Notes: generated by a model from the sequence alone, not told the origin. 64,000 bases of DNA from an uncultured Clostridia bacterium (GCA_947089135.1 CAMUJF010000009.1:1-64000), one strand, 5' to 3'. Positions 17,190-26,529 are shown, counted from the stretch's first letter. Translations and numbers: made by a program.

Positions 17190-18215
17190 ATGCGATTTAA
17201 ATTTAAAACAACGGTTTCTCTTATCTGCGCGGTTTGTACGGCCGCGGCTGCGTTTTCCGCGTGCAATATGGACAAAGCGTCCGCAGACGCGGGAAACAGC
17301 TTCGATCAGGCGGGCTATGAATCCCGCATAAGCGAGCTTGAAAGCCAGGTCGAATCCCTTAGAGCTGAAACGATGCCTAACGTTCAGTTCAGGAACAAAT
17401 CGGATTTCCTCCTCGGAAAGGACAACCCCGCCGTCAGCGAAGCTGCCGCTATCAAAGAGGAAATAATGGCCGATCTGCCCGAAACTATCATGATACGCGG
17501 TCAGGAGTACAGCACGTCTCTTACGTCCCTTACTCTCAATAACATGGGACTCACCGACGAGGATATTGCCGAACTGAAATATATGGTAAATCTTACGGAA
17601 CTTCACATTTACCAGAACGAGCTTACAGACCTCACTCCGCTGAAAGGTCTTACGGGACTGAAAACTCTTTCCCTGTTCAAAAACCATATAAGCGATCTTT
17701 CCCCCATCGCGGGACTGGTATCGCTGGAAGACCTTTATCTCAGATCCAACAACATCACCGACGTGTCCCCGCTGGAAAGCCTTACCGCGCTGGAAGTGCT
17801 TGATATTTCCGAAAACAGTGTGTCCGACATTACCCCTCTTGCGGGACTGAGGAATCTTACGCTGCTCAGACTCAATGACAACAGCATTACCGATATCTCC
17901 GCGCTCAGCGGCATGAAGCAGATAGAAAGGCTCCATTTGCAGAACAACGGCATTACGGACATTACTCCAGTAATGAATATGGCGGATCTGTCCGAAATAT
18001 ATCTGGAAAACAACAAGGTCTCCGACGTGGAGCCACTTATGTCCCTGACCTCTCTGGGCTGGATAAAGCTCGGTGGAAATCCCGTGACAAACATTACCCC
18101 GCTGACAAATCTTGTTAACCTTAAAAAGCTTTACGTTGAGAACACCAATATACCGGAGGAGGAGCTTCAGACCTTTAAGGAACGGCTTCCCGACGTTACC
18201 GTAGTAGAAAAATAA
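17190..18215 (+). CDS. Leucine-rich-repeat lipoprotein (internalin-like repeats)
   Basis: 341 residues. The signal peptide ends in lipobox FSAC (Cys near 24), so the protein should be lipid-anchored outside the membrane. A short coiled-coil-like stretch (ESRISELESQVESLRAE, about 45-65) precedes eight or more 22-residue SDS22/internalin-like repeats with the pattern LxxLxLxxNxITDxxPL. Such proteins bind other proteins or glycans; the ligand is unknown. ATG 17190 is favoured over 17181 because AAAGGA is only 1 nt from the latter. The gene stops 19 nt before aroF with no terminator between, so it is co-transcribed with shikimate genes. Confidence 0.88.
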   Translation: MRFKFKTTVSLICAVCTAAAAFSACNMDKASADAGNSFDQAGYESRISELESQVESLRAETMPNVQFRNKSDFLLGKDNPAVSEAAAIKEEIMADLPETIMIRGQEYSTSLTSLTLNNMGLTDEDIAELKYMVNLTELHIYQNELTDLTPLKGLTGLKTLSLFKNHISDLSPIAGLVSLEDLYLRSNNITDVSPLESLTALEVLDISENSVSDITPLAGLRNLTLLRLNDNSITDISALSGMKQIERLHLQNNGITDITPVMNMADLSEIYLENNKVSDVEPLMSLTSLGWIKLGGNPVTNITPLTNLVNLKKLYVENTNIPEEELQTFKERLPDVTVVEK

Positions 18216-18234
18216 AAATCCGGAGGAAATAAAA

Positions 18235-19248
18235 ATGATAATTATTCTCAGAAAAGACGCGCAGGCTGAATCGGTACGCAGACTGGAGGACGCTCTTAAA
18301 GCCAAGGGCATAAGCCCTAACCACATCGAGGGCGCAAACCAGAATATTATCGGTCTTGTGGGGGACACCTCCGTTGTGGACGTTGAAAATCTTATGGCGC
18401 AGGACTGCGTTGAAAGCGTCCGCAGAGTTCAGGAGCCATACAAAAAGGCTAACCGCAAGTTCCACCCGGATGATACCGTTATCCCAGTAAGGGACAGACT
18501 TATCGGAAACGGTTCTCTTCAGATAATGGCGGGTCCATGCTCGGTTGAAAACGAAGAGCAGATAATCACCACCGCCATAGCCTGCAAGAAAGCGGGAGCG
18601 ACAATGCTCCGCGGCGGCGCGTTCAAGCCGAGGACTTCCCCATACTCCTTTCAGGGACTTGAAGGCGAGGGTATAAAGCTTCTGCTGAAAGCAAGGCAGG
18701 AAACAGGTCTGCCTATAGTTACCGAAATTATGAGCATAGCCGATCTCGACCTTTTTGCGGACGTGGACGTTATTCAGGTCGGCGCAAGAAATATGCAGAA
18801 CTTCAAGCTTCTGAAAGCTTTGGGACAGTGCGACAAGCCTATACTGCTCAAACGCGGTCTGGCAAACACCTTGGAGGAACTTCTCATGTCCGCCGAATAC
18901 ATCATGGCCGGCGGAAATATGAACGTTATCCTCTGCGAAAGAGGCATACGCACCTTTGAAACAATGACAAGAAACACTCTCGATATATCGGCTGTACCGC
19001 TTCTGAAGCAGAAATCCCACCTGCCTGTCTGCGTTGACCCGTCCCACGCAACTGGAATCGTTTCCCTTATCGAATCCATGTCACTTGCGGCGGTTGCTGC
19101 GGGCGCGGACGCTCTCGAAATCGAGGTTCACTGCGACCCCAAGAGCGCGCTTTCCGACGGCGGTCAGCAGCTTACTCCCGATAAATTTGCGGAGATAATG
19201 ACAAAGGTAAAAGGTCTTGCGGAATACTTCGGCAGGACTGTGGGCTGA
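18235..19248 (+). CDS. aroF: 3-deoxy-7-phosphoheptulonate (DAHP) synthase
   Basis: Condenses phosphoenolpyruvate and erythrose 4-phosphate, the first step to chorismate. 337 residues. An N-terminal ferredoxin-like regulatory domain (about 1-75) precedes the class I TIM barrel with MAGPCSVEN, FKPRTSPYSFQGL (substrate phosphate loop), QVGARNMQNF, LKRG and DPSHATG. This is the AroF form common in Gram-positive bacteria, where the N-terminal domain mediates feedback control. It has a strong GGAGG and is followed 41 nt later by aroB; a duplicated GTCTAAACT lies in that gap. Confidence 0.96.
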   Translation: MIIILRKDAQAESVRRLEDALKAKGISPNHIEGANQNIIGLVGDTSVVDVENLMAQDCVESVRRVQEPYKKANRKFHPDDTVIPVRDRLIGNGSLQIMAGPCSVENEEQIITTAIACKKAGATMLRGGAFKPRTSPYSFQGLEGEGIKLLLKARQETGLPIVTEIMSIADLDLFADVDVIQVGARNMQNFKLLKALGQCDKPILLKRGLANTLEELLMSAEYIMAGGNMNVILCERGIRTFETMTRNTLDISAVPLLKQKSHLPVCVDPSHATGIVSLIESMSLAAVAAGADALEIEVHCDPKSALSDGGQQLTPDKFAEIMTKVKGLAEYFGRTVG

Positions 19249-19289
19249 GCCCGTCTAAACTGTCTAAACTAAGGATCGGATATGATTTT

Positions 19290-20381
19290 ATGCCAAATCC
19301 CAAAATTGAAAAAATTACCGTAAAGGCTTCGGGCAAGTACGACGTGCTAATCGGCAGGGGACTTCTGTCCGAATGCGGAGAATATATCAAAGAGGTTTCC
19401 GAAGCGGAAAAGATAGGTATTATAACCGACGACAATGTGAACGCTCTTTACGGCGACTCGGTACAGAAATCCCTTGAAAACGCGGGCTTTGAGGTATGCA
19501 GATTTGTTTTTCCCCATGGAGAGCAATCAAAGAATACCGACACGCTTGTTAAGATATGGAATTTTCTGTGCGAGAATAAATTCAGCCGCAGCGACTGCCT
19601 TGCGGCTCTCGGCGGCGGCGTAACAGGCGATATGACAGGCTTTGCTGCGGCAACGTATCTGCGGGGAATAGATTTCGTGCAGATACCTACTACACTTTTA
19701 GCACAGGTGGATTCCTCGGTAGGAGGAAAAACTGCGGTGGATCTTGCGGGAGGAAAAAATCTTGTGGGAGCCTTTAAACAGCCTAAGCTGGTTTTGTGCG
19801 ATACCGACACGCTGGAAACTCTTCCCGAAGAATTTTTTATTGACGGAATGGGCGAAGTTGTAAAGCATGGAATGATAAAATCCGCAAAGCTGTTTGAAAA
19901 GCTTGAACGCTACACCACGGAGACCCTCCGCAAAGACAGGGACGCGCTGGACGATATAATCGCCCGCAACGTCTCGATAAAGAGAGACGTGGTTCAGGCG
20001 GACGAGTTCGATACAGGCGAAAGAATGCTGCTGAACTTCGGTCACACGCTGGGACATTCCATAGAGCAGTACTACAACTACACAGGCATAACCCACGGAC
20101 AGGCTGTTGCGGCGGGTATGAAAATGATCACGGATATCGCCGAAAAGCATATGCTTGCCGAAAAGGGCACCTGTGAAAGACTGACGAAATGTCTTGACAG
20201 ATACGGTTTGAACGTGTCCGTGAAGCCGACTCCGGCGCAGCTCGGAAGCGCGTGCATGAACGACAAGAAGCGTTTCGGTGATACTATAAATATCGTTATA
20301 TGCTGTGACGCGGGCGCGTCCATGATAAGAAAAATGCCTGTGGAAAGTTTTTTTGCAATGCTTTCGGAGGCTTCCGAATGA
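19290..20381 (+). CDS. aroB: 3-dehydroquinate synthase
   Basis: Converts DAHP to 3-dehydroquinate with NAD and a divalent metal. 363 residues, normal length. NAD-binding GGGVTGDMTGF (about 108-118), the PTTLLAQVDSSVGGKT block (132-148), the metal ligands in GEVVKHGMI and the HTLGHSIEQ His region are all present. ATG 19290 follows AAGGATCGGA. The stop TGA overlaps the ATG of a 32-codon ORF (ATGA). Confidence 0.97.
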   Translation: MPNPKIEKITVKASGKYDVLIGRGLLSECGEYIKEVSEAEKIGIITDDNVNALYGDSVQKSLENAGFEVCRFVFPHGEQSKNTDTLVKIWNFLCENKFSRSDCLAALGGGVTGDMTGFAAATYLRGIDFVQIPTTLLAQVDSSVGGKTAVDLAGGKNLVGAFKQPKLVLCDTDTLETLPEEFFIDGMGEVVKHGMIKSAKLFEKLERYTTETLRKDRDALDDIIARNVSIKRDVVQADEFDTGERMLLNFGHTLGHSIEQYYNYTGITHGQAVAAGMKMITDIAEKHMLAEKGTCERLTKCLDRYGLNVSVKPTPAQLGSACMNDKKRFGDTINIVICCDAGASMIRKMPVESFFAMLSEASE

Positions 20382-20476
20382 ATAAATATTACACCGAAAC
20401 AAGATTCGGAAAGGAGGACTTGTTTTCCGTCCGCAAAATTTTCAAAGACGGAAAACTGCCGGTTTATGAATGTTAG
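20378..20476 (+). CDS. Putative 32-residue small protein within the aro operon
   Basis: Starts at ATG 20378 overlapping the aroB stop as ATGA and stops at TAG 20476, overlapping the first 11 nt of aroA. The peptide MNKYYTETRFGKEDLFSVRK continues with IFKDGKLPVYEC. It has a strong TTCGGAGG site upstream (inside aroB), a balanced amphipathic composition and ends in Cys. Without it aroB and aroA would be separated by 84 nt with only a weak ribosome site for aroA, so its translation may deliver ribosomes to aroA. No homologue is known to me. Confidence 0.5.
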   Translation: MNKYYTETRFGKEDLFSVRKIFKDGKLPVYEC

Positions 20477-21731
20477 GATCAAGCCGTCAAAGCTTATAGG
20501 CAGGGTGAACGCGCCGTCCTCAAAAAGCTTTTCCCACCGTATGCTTATTGCGGCGGCGCTTGCGGGAGGAGTTTCAGAGATATCGAATATAAGCGCTTCG
20601 GAGGATATCGACGCCACTGTAGGCGCGCTTACCGCTCTGGGTGCGAAAATTTTCCGCGAGGGAAATACTTACACTGTCATGGGAATCAAAACTCCCTCCG
20701 CTTCGGCTGTTATCGACTGCCGTGAAAGCGGTTCAACAATGAGATTTATCATACCTATAGCCGCGGCTTTGGGCTGCTCCTGCGAGTTCCGCGGAAGAGG
20801 AAAGCTGCCCGAAAGACCCATAACCCCCTACATCAGGGAGCTTGGCAAAAACGGCGCGGTCATTACCCAAACAGAGGGTGTAATGCCCTTTACGATGAAC
20901 GGTACTCTTAAAGGCGGCGACTATATTTTGGAGGGGGATATTTCCTCCCAGTTTATTACGGGACTTCTTTTCGCACTTCCTATATGCAGCGGAAATTCCG
21001 TGATAAGACTTGTTTCAAAGCTGGAATCAAAGCCATATGCGGATATGACCGTTGAAGCTCTGTCCCGCTTCGGCATAAATATTGACGAAAGCGAGGACAA
21101 GGACGGTCTTCCCGTTTACCGCATAAGGGGCGGTCAGAAGTACCGCAGCGCGGACGTTTCAGTGGAGGGTGACTACTCCCAGGCCGCGTTTTATTTCGCT
21201 GCCAACGCTCTCGGCTCCGAGATAAAGGTGGATAACCTCAACGAAAATTCCGTGCAGGGAGATAAAAAAATCCTTGAAATTATCGGCGGGATAAGTTATA
21301 ATAAAATAAACGATTCGGGTTTGCGGAGACTTCCCGCGTTTTCCGCGGACGTTTCCGATATTCCCGACCTTGTTCCGATACTGACAGTACTGGGCTGCTT
21401 TACCGACGGAGTAAGCCGCATTACCGGGGCGAAACGCTTGAAAATCAAGGAAAGCGACCGCCTTGAGGCGATAGCCTCCGCGCTGAATAATATCGGCGGA
21501 AAAGTAACGGTAAAGGACGATTCCCTTGAGATCGAGCCTGTGGACGGTTTTCACGGCGGAGTAATAGACGGCTGCAACGACCACAGGATCGTTATGGCGT
21601 CCGCAATAGCTTCAACGATGGCGGACGGAGAAATAACAATTACGGACGCGGAAGCGGTGGCGAAAAGCTATCCCGACTTCTGGACGGACTTTGCTTCTCT
21701 CGGCGGAAATATCGAGTTTGAAAGGGTATGA
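20466..21731 (+). CDS. aroA: 3-phosphoshikimate 1-carboxyvinyltransferase (EPSP synthase)
   Basis: Transfers the enolpyruvyl group of PEP to shikimate 3-phosphate. 421 residues. The N-terminal SSKSFSHRML (substrate Lys/Ser/Arg), the GESGSTMRFIIPIAAALG PEP loop, the RPITPYIRELGKNGA segment and the C-terminal KIKESDRLEAIAS and DHRIVMASAIA signatures are intact. It keeps Gly-Ser-Thr order in the first loop; which inhibitor class (I or II) applies cannot be told here. No in-frame alternative start exists between the upstream stop and ATG 20466, and its own ribosome site is weak, so coupling to the preceding 32-codon ORF is plausible. Confidence 0.97.
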   Translation: MNVRIKPSKLIGRVNAPSSKSFSHRMLIAAALAGGVSEISNISASEDIDATVGALTALGAKIFREGNTYTVMGIKTPSASAVIDCRESGSTMRFIIPIAAALGCSCEFRGRGKLPERPITPYIRELGKNGAVITQTEGVMPFTMNGTLKGGDYILEGDISSQFITGLLFALPICSGNSVIRLVSKLESKPYADMTVEALSRFGINIDESEDKDGLPVYRIRGGQKYRSADVSVEGDYSQAAFYFAANALGSEIKVDNLNENSVQGDKKILEIIGGISYNKINDSGLRRLPAFSADVSDIPDLVPILTVLGCFTDGVSRITGAKRLKIKESDRLEAIASALNNIGGKVTVKDDSLEIEPVDGFHGGVIDGCNDHRIVMASAIASTMADGEITITDAEAVAKSYPDFWTDFASLGGNIEFERV

Positions 21732-21792
21732 CTTCTGCCGGCGTCCGGTTTCTAATATTTAATCTCTATCAGGAAAGGACTGATCGAATAAA

Positions 21793-22884
21793 ATGTCTTC
21801 ATTCTGGAACCACAATCTTACGATATCTATTTTCGGAGAATCCCACGGTCCAGCTATCGGAGTAGTGCTTGACAAGCTTCCCCCCGGTGAACATATCGAC
21901 CCGGAGGAGCTGCGCTGCTTTATGAACAGGCGCGCCCCCAAAAACGATGCCACCTCTACCCACAGGCGTGAAGCCGATATGCCTAACATTCTGTCGGGCA
22001 TCTATAACGGCTATACCACGGGTACTCCTGTTGCTGCGTTCATAAATAACAGCGACACCCATTCGCAGGATTACGGCAACATCTCCAAGCTTGCCCGTCC
22101 CGGTCATGCGGACTATACCGGCGCGCTCCGCTACAAGGGTTTCAACGACGTCCGCGGCGGAGGACATTTTTCCGGAAGGCTTACGGCTCCCCTTTGCTTT
22201 GCGGGAGCGGTATGCGGTCAGGTACTGGAGCGCAGGGGCATCTATACCGGTGCGCATATTTTGCAGGTTCACAATATCAAGGACAAGCAGTTCGATCCCT
22301 GCGGGGTTTCGCGGGAGGACATTGTTGCGCTCAGGCATAAGAAATTCCCCGTACTTAACGATAAAAAGGGCGCGGCTATGGTTGAGGACATTGCCAAAGC
22401 CCGCGAAAGCCTTGACAGCCTGGGCGGCGTTGTGGAGTGCATTGTGACCAACGTTCCCGCCGGGATAGGCTCCCCCATTTTCGAGGGACTTGAAAACAGC
22501 ATCGCTCAGCTTGTTTTCGGCATACCCGCAGTCAAGGGCATAGAGTTCGGCGCGGGCTTCAAGGCGGCTGAAATGCTTGGCAGCCAGAACAACGACGAAT
22601 TCTATGTGGACGAGCACGGTCACGTTCTTACCAGAACAAACAATCACGGCGGCATACTTGGCGGCATATCCTCGGGAATGCCAATAGTTTTCAGGGTTGC
22701 ATTCAAGCCGACCCCGTCCATTGCGAGACCGCAGGAAACGGTGAATATCAGTTCCCTGACAAACGAGACCCTGGAGATCAAGGGCAGACACGACCCCTGC
22801 GTTGTACCGAGAGCAGTTCCCTGCGTTGAGGCGGCAGCAAATATTGCCATTCTCTCGCATATGCTTGATTATCCGAACTTTTAA
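21793..22884 (+). CDS. aroC: Chorismate synthase
   Basis: Final step to chorismate, an FMN-dependent anti-elimination from EPSP. 363 residues. Signatures: GESHGPAIGVVLDKLPPG (10-27), RPGHADYTGALRY with the conserved FMN/substrate residues, RGGGHFSGRLTAPLCFAG, and the C-terminal GGISSGMPI and RHDPCVVPRAVP. The long form is as expected for a monofunctional enzyme; no fused flavin reductase is present. AGGAAAGGA precedes the ATG. A membrane protein gene follows after 27 nt. Confidence 0.97.
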   Translation: MSSFWNHNLTISIFGESHGPAIGVVLDKLPPGEHIDPEELRCFMNRRAPKNDATSTHRREADMPNILSGIYNGYTTGTPVAAFINNSDTHSQDYGNISKLARPGHADYTGALRYKGFNDVRGGGHFSGRLTAPLCFAGAVCGQVLERRGIYTGAHILQVHNIKDKQFDPCGVSREDIVALRHKKFPVLNDKKGAAMVEDIAKARESLDSLGGVVECIVTNVPAGIGSPIFEGLENSIAQLVFGIPAVKGIEFGAGFKAAEMLGSQNNDEFYVDEHGHVLTRTNNHGGILGGISSGMPIVFRVAFKPTPSIARPQETVNISSLTNETLEIKGRHDPCVVPRAVPCVEAAANIAILSHMLDYPNF

Positions 22885-22911
22885 TTTTCCCGTTTGGGGA
22901 GGGGGAATATT

Positions 22912-23649
22912 ATGTCGGCTAAGCGCGACGAGCTTTTCAAGGTCAATCATTACCGCTACAAGAAATTGCAGAAGCACTTCAAATTTTCGTTCTGGGCGGG
23001 TATTATCCCGTCGGGAGCTGCGTTTGCATTTTTAACGCTGTATTATGCTTTTTCGGCTATCCTGAATATTATAGGCAGCGCGGCAGACTTCGCGGACAGA
23101 ATGCTCAGGAACATGATGACCGGCGAGGTAATTGAAAAGCAGGCAAATCCCATGACGGTGCCGTACCTGTTTATAGGGTATCTTTTTGTTGTCACGGCGA
23201 TAACGGCGGCGGCGCACTTCTTTAAAGCCCGCAAGCCACATTATGTACTTTTCGGGCTGTATGCCGCAGGAACTGCAGGCGCTCTTGCCGGTATGTTTAC
23301 AGGCTCGTTTACAATACCTTTCGGACTGTATGCGCTCGCATACGGCTGCTACGGAATGTGGCTGGAGGACTTTGTACGCAGGCTCTACAGGGAGCTTGAC
23401 TATCTGTCCCTCCAGGACGGCTACCCTGATTTCATTGAAATGATAAACGAGCCGAAAGCAATGTCAAATTCACTTGGACTGAGATATCACCAGAGCGAGT
23501 ACCAGAAGCGTATGAGAAAGGAAGCCAAGGAAGCCGGAGACAACACGGATTCCGATGAAAAAACGCTTCCTCCCCCTATGGAAATGGACGAACTTTCAAT
23601 AGATTCCCCCCCGCCTAAGGGTACGAGAAAAATAGATAATATGCTTTGA
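22912..23649 (+). CDS. Four-helix membrane protein, unrecognised family
   Basis: 245 residues, start ATG 22912 behind GGGGAGGGGG. Four hydrophobic segments are visible at about 25-48, 80-100, 108-125 and 128-145. A cytoplasmic tail of about 90 residues follows (EDFVRRLYRELDYLSLQDGYPDFIEMINEP, then a Lys/Glu-rich and Pro-rich end with LPPPMEMDEL). I know no function. It follows aroC by 27 nt and precedes a DUF4364 gene by 28 nt on the same strand, so it may ride on the shikimate transcript. Confidence 0.75.
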   Translation: MSAKRDELFKVNHYRYKKLQKHFKFSFWAGIIPSGAAFAFLTLYYAFSAILNIIGSAADFADRMLRNMMTGEVIEKQANPMTVPYLFIGYLFVVTAITAAAHFFKARKPHYVLFGLYAAGTAGALAGMFTGSFTIPFGLYALAYGCYGMWLEDFVRRLYRELDYLSLQDGYPDFIEMINEPKAMSNSLGLRYHQSEYQKRMRKEAKEAGDNTDSDEKTLPPPMEMDELSIDSPPPKGTRKIDNML

Positions 23650-23677
23650 TCCCAATACAATCCAATACGGAGTTTTT

Positions 23678-24244
23678 ATGAATGACTATAATCCCGCGGA
23701 GCTGACCTCCGCACACCGCGTCAGAGTACTCATATGCTACCTGCTCGACCGCCTAAAGCAGCCCGTTACAGAGGAGCAGCTTTACGAGATCGCCGTGGAA
23801 AGCGGAGTGGTAAACTACTTTTACTACAGCGAGGCTTTGGAGGGACTGCTGAAAAACAATTCGCTGACCCGTACCGAAAGGGACGGAAAGGTCTATATAG
23901 AGCCAACCGAAAAGGGGCGCTTCGGCGCTGATTATTTTAACGACACCGTTCCGCTTTATTTCCGCAAGGAGATACTGAAAGCGGCATTAAGCTATTTTGC
24001 GCGGCTGGAAAGGGAAAGCTCCGCGGACATAGATATTGCGGAAACAGACAACGGCTGCGAGGTGCGGTTCCGTATCGGCGATACGGACTACGACCTCATG
24101 CGGATAAGCCTGTACGCTCCCGATAAGGAGCAGGCGGAGCTTATCAAGGAAAAAATTATGCTCGACCCGGCGGGATTTTACCGCAGGGTGCTGGGTTATG
24201 CTCTTGAAAATAAAGAGGAGCAGATCGAAGTGGATACGGACTAA
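23678..24244 (+). CDS. DUF4364 family protein (winged-helix-like)
   Basis: 188 residues. The N-terminal 70 residues (HRVRVLICYLLDRLKQPVTE, then LYEIAVESGVVNYFYYSEAL and a NNSLTRTERDG wing) look like a winged helix, typical of DUF4364, a family of small putative regulators in Clostridia. The remainder (80-188) is an alpha/beta domain with YFARLERE and an acidic end. No membrane segment. The family call is by pattern. It is last in the aro transcription unit, before a 99-nt gap. Confidence 0.78.
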   Translation: MNDYNPAELTSAHRVRVLICYLLDRLKQPVTEEQLYEIAVESGVVNYFYYSEALEGLLKNNSLTRTERDGKVYIEPTEKGRFGADYFNDTVPLYFRKEILKAALSYFARLERESSADIDIAETDNGCEVRFRIGDTDYDLMRISLYAPDKEQAELIKEKIMLDPAGFYRRVLGYALENKEEQIEVDTD

Positions 24245-24343
24245 CAGGGGGTATTGCTATAGCTTTACCTCTTTTTTAACAGTATATTTTGCAAATCAAC
24301 TATAAGCACTTTTTATGTTAAATTATACTGAAAGGAATATAAA

Positions 24344-24988
24344 ATGAGCTACATACGATTCAGAGATGTAAGCAAAAGCTTCGGCGGAAATACCGTACTG
24401 AAAGCCGTAAGCTTCGGGATAGAAAAGGGCGGGATATGCGGATTTCTCGGCAGGAACGGAAGCGGAAAAACCGTTGTTTTCAAGCTTATGACGGGACTGA
24501 TGATACCCGATTCGGGAGAGATAACCGTCGGCGGCGAGAACTTCAACGCCAAACGGAAATTTCCCGATTCCCTCGGAGTTATGATAGAGACCCCCGGCTT
24601 TATCCCGCACTACAGCGGACTGAAAAATCTGAAAATACTCAATTCCATGAGCGCAGATCCCGTGCCTGCGGAGGATATAGCCTCGCTTATGGAGCGGCTT
24701 GAGCTTGATCCGAAAAACCGCCGTCCCGTAAAGACCTATTCGCTGGGAATGCGCCAGAAGCTGGGAATAATCCAGGCGGTGATGAACAAGCCCGAACTGC
24801 TTGTACTTGACGAGCCAATGAACAGTCTGGACGACCGTTCCGTAGGTCTGGTGAGAGAGCTTTTCAAGGAGCTGAACGGCGCGGGTACAACAATAGTTAT
24901 CGCAAGCCATATCGCGGAGGATATCGAGTCTCTGTGCACGAAAAAATTCCGCATAGACAATGCGTCCGTTTCAGAGGTGTTATCCTAA
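24344..24988 (+). CDS. ABC transporter ATP-binding protein
   Basis: 214 residues, short for the family but complete in motifs: Walker A GRNGSGKT (38-45), Q-loop replaced by ETPGF near 85, signature YSLGMRQKLGI near 131, Walker B LLVLDEPMNSLDD near 153 and switch His in ASHIAED near 187. It lacks the C-terminal extension common in BcrA-type ATPases. Two membrane proteins follow on the same strand, forming an ABC-2 export system; candidates are antimicrobial peptide, lipid or small-molecule efflux. Confidence 0.92.
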   Translation: MSYIRFRDVSKSFGGNTVLKAVSFGIEKGGICGFLGRNGSGKTVVFKLMTGLMIPDSGEITVGGENFNAKRKFPDSLGVMIETPGFIPHYSGLKNLKILNSMSADPVPAEDIASLMERLELDPKNRRPVKTYSLGMRQKLGIIQAVMNKPELLVLDEPMNSLDDRSVGLVRELFKELNGAGTTIVIASHIAEDIESLCTKKFRIDNASVSEVLS

Positions 24989-25093
24989 AATCTGTGATTT
25001 TTGGATTTCGAGTTTTTCTTTACTCGCTGTTAGATGCCACTCGGAATTTTGTTTACGCAAAACCGCAAAACGTCGATAATTGGAGATATACGC

Positions 25094-25777
25094 ATGAAAT
25101 TTTTTAAGACGGACATAAAGAGAATTTTTACCGAACCGTCCTTTTGGCTTAGCGTTTTTTTAGGAGCGGTACTGCTTTTCGGCGGTCTTGGGTACTGCCT
25201 TGCTTCGGGGGACGTTTCCGATCTCTACAGCAAAGCGCAGGCTCTTGCGCTGCCCTTTGCGGCTCCGCTGCTGGCGGCAATGCCTTACTCGGTAATGATA
25301 ATGACCGAGCGGGAAACAAAATTCGGCGCGCTTATGATACTGAAACAGAGCGGTGCACACAGACGTTACCGCATAAAAAGATTTTTTACCGCAGGACTTT
25401 CGGGAGCCGCCGCACTTTTCATACCCCACGCGGCAATGTTTGCGGTCTGCGCGGCTTTGGGAGGACTTCCCGACGCGGACGCGGCTATTCAGCTTGTCCT
25501 TCCTGTGACTTTCGGCTTCGGTTGGTCGGCTCTGTCCTACGGACTGACCTTTGTTAACCGTCAGCGATACGTACCTCTCGTGATGCCTCAGGTGCTTTAC
25601 CTGCTCTGCATTTACGCGTTTCCGTACCTTAAGCTTGAAAGATTTTATCCGCCTCTGGACATTGCGCCGTCCATATATGGCGGAGCAATGTCCCCCGATC
25701 GTTTTGTTCTGCCTGCGGTACTGGCATCGGCGGGACTGCTTCTGACCGTATTCGGAAAGGAGGCTGACAAGCAGTGA
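25094..25777 (+). CDS. ABC-2 type transporter membrane protein (first permease)
   Basis: 227 residues, start ATG 25094 after GGAG. Six hydrophobic helices are visible at about 15-35, 50-72, 95-130, 135-160, 165-185 and 200-222. The N-terminal MKFFKTDIKRIFTEPSFWLS amphipathic entry helix is typical of ABC-2 permeases. Its stop overlaps the GTG of the next permease (GTGA). Substrate unknown. Confidence 0.82.
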   Translation: MKFFKTDIKRIFTEPSFWLSVFLGAVLLFGGLGYCLASGDVSDLYSKAQALALPFAAPLLAAMPYSVMIMTERETKFGALMILKQSGAHRRYRIKRFFTAGLSGAAALFIPHAAMFAVCAALGGLPDADAAIQLVLPVTFGFGWSALSYGLTFVNRQRYVPLVMPQVLYLLCIYAFPYLKLERFYPPLDIAPSIYGGAMSPDRFVLPAVLASAGLLLTVFGKEADKQ

Positions 25778-26529
25778 AAAAACTTAGAGGACTTCGTTTC
25801 AGTCTAACGGAGCATATACCCGCGGCGAGGTGGTGTCTTGCGCTGGCTGTCATTGCCTTTACGGCGGCGGTAAGCGTCCGAAAATATATAGACCTTGCGG
25901 AAACGGCGGCGTTTTCCTCCTTTGAGGCGTTGTTTATGATAATAACGGACATCACCAATATCGTGTTCATATATCTGCCGCTGTACCTTTTTACCGTGTG
26001 CGGAATAATGTTCGGCAGCGATTTCGGCGGGATAGACATACTCAGGTGCGGAAGCCGCAGAAGTTGGCTTGCGGGAAAGGCGATAACCTACGCGGTCAAC
26101 ACGGTTTTATTCTTCGCGGCGGTGTTCGTGATAAACCTTGCGGTATGCTCGCAGACATTTGAGTTCAGCGGCGTGTGGAGCAGCGGATTTGTGGGTTTCC
26201 GCACAATGACGGGAAGTCCCGCTTCGGATTTTTCCGCTCCGCCCCTGCCTACCATAATCGGAGCAGCCGTTTCCGCGCTTTTGCTGTATCTGTTCTGCGG
26301 AATGATAAATATGTTTTTCTCGCTGCTGACGGGCAGGGAGTCCGCCGCGCTGTTCGTTTCCCTTTTTGCGGGAATAGCTTTGGGACTGCTCAATATGACG
26401 GCAGGCTCGAACGGCTTGGGAAGTCAGTTCCTGAGGTGTTTGGTTCTGGCTGCCTCGGCAGCGGCGGTATATGTTTTTTCTGCGGCGGCTGTGGGAAGAA
26501 AGGATTTAGGCAGAGGAAAAACCGCATAA
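25774..26529 (+). CDS. ABC-2 type transporter membrane protein (second permease)
   Basis: 251 residues with GTG start (25774) behind AAAGGAGG. About six membrane helices. The N-terminal half (RGLRFSLTEHIPAARW, FTAAVSVRKYI) resembles the ABC-2 permease layout and the partner gene just upstream. The two half-size permeases would form the membrane domain for the ATPase at 24344. It ends 44 nt before a VOC gene. Confidence 0.8.
   Translation: MKKLRGLRFSLTEHIPAARWCLALAVIAFTAAVSVRKYIDLAETAAFSSFEALFMIITDITNIVFIYLPLYLFTVCGIMFGSDFGGIDILRCGSRRSWLAGKAITYAVNTVLFFAAVFVINLAVCSQTFEFSGVWSSGFVGFRTMTGSPASDFSAPPLPTIIGAAVSALLLYLFCGMINMFFSLLTGRESAALFVSLFAGIALGLLNMTAGSNGLGSQFLRCLVLAASAAAVYVFSAAAVGRKDLGRGKTA

Noticed and set aside
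17145..18368. 407-codon minus-strand frame opposite the LRR gene
   Set aside because: Shadow caused by repeated codons of the leucine-rich repeats; no promoter or ribosome site on that strand.
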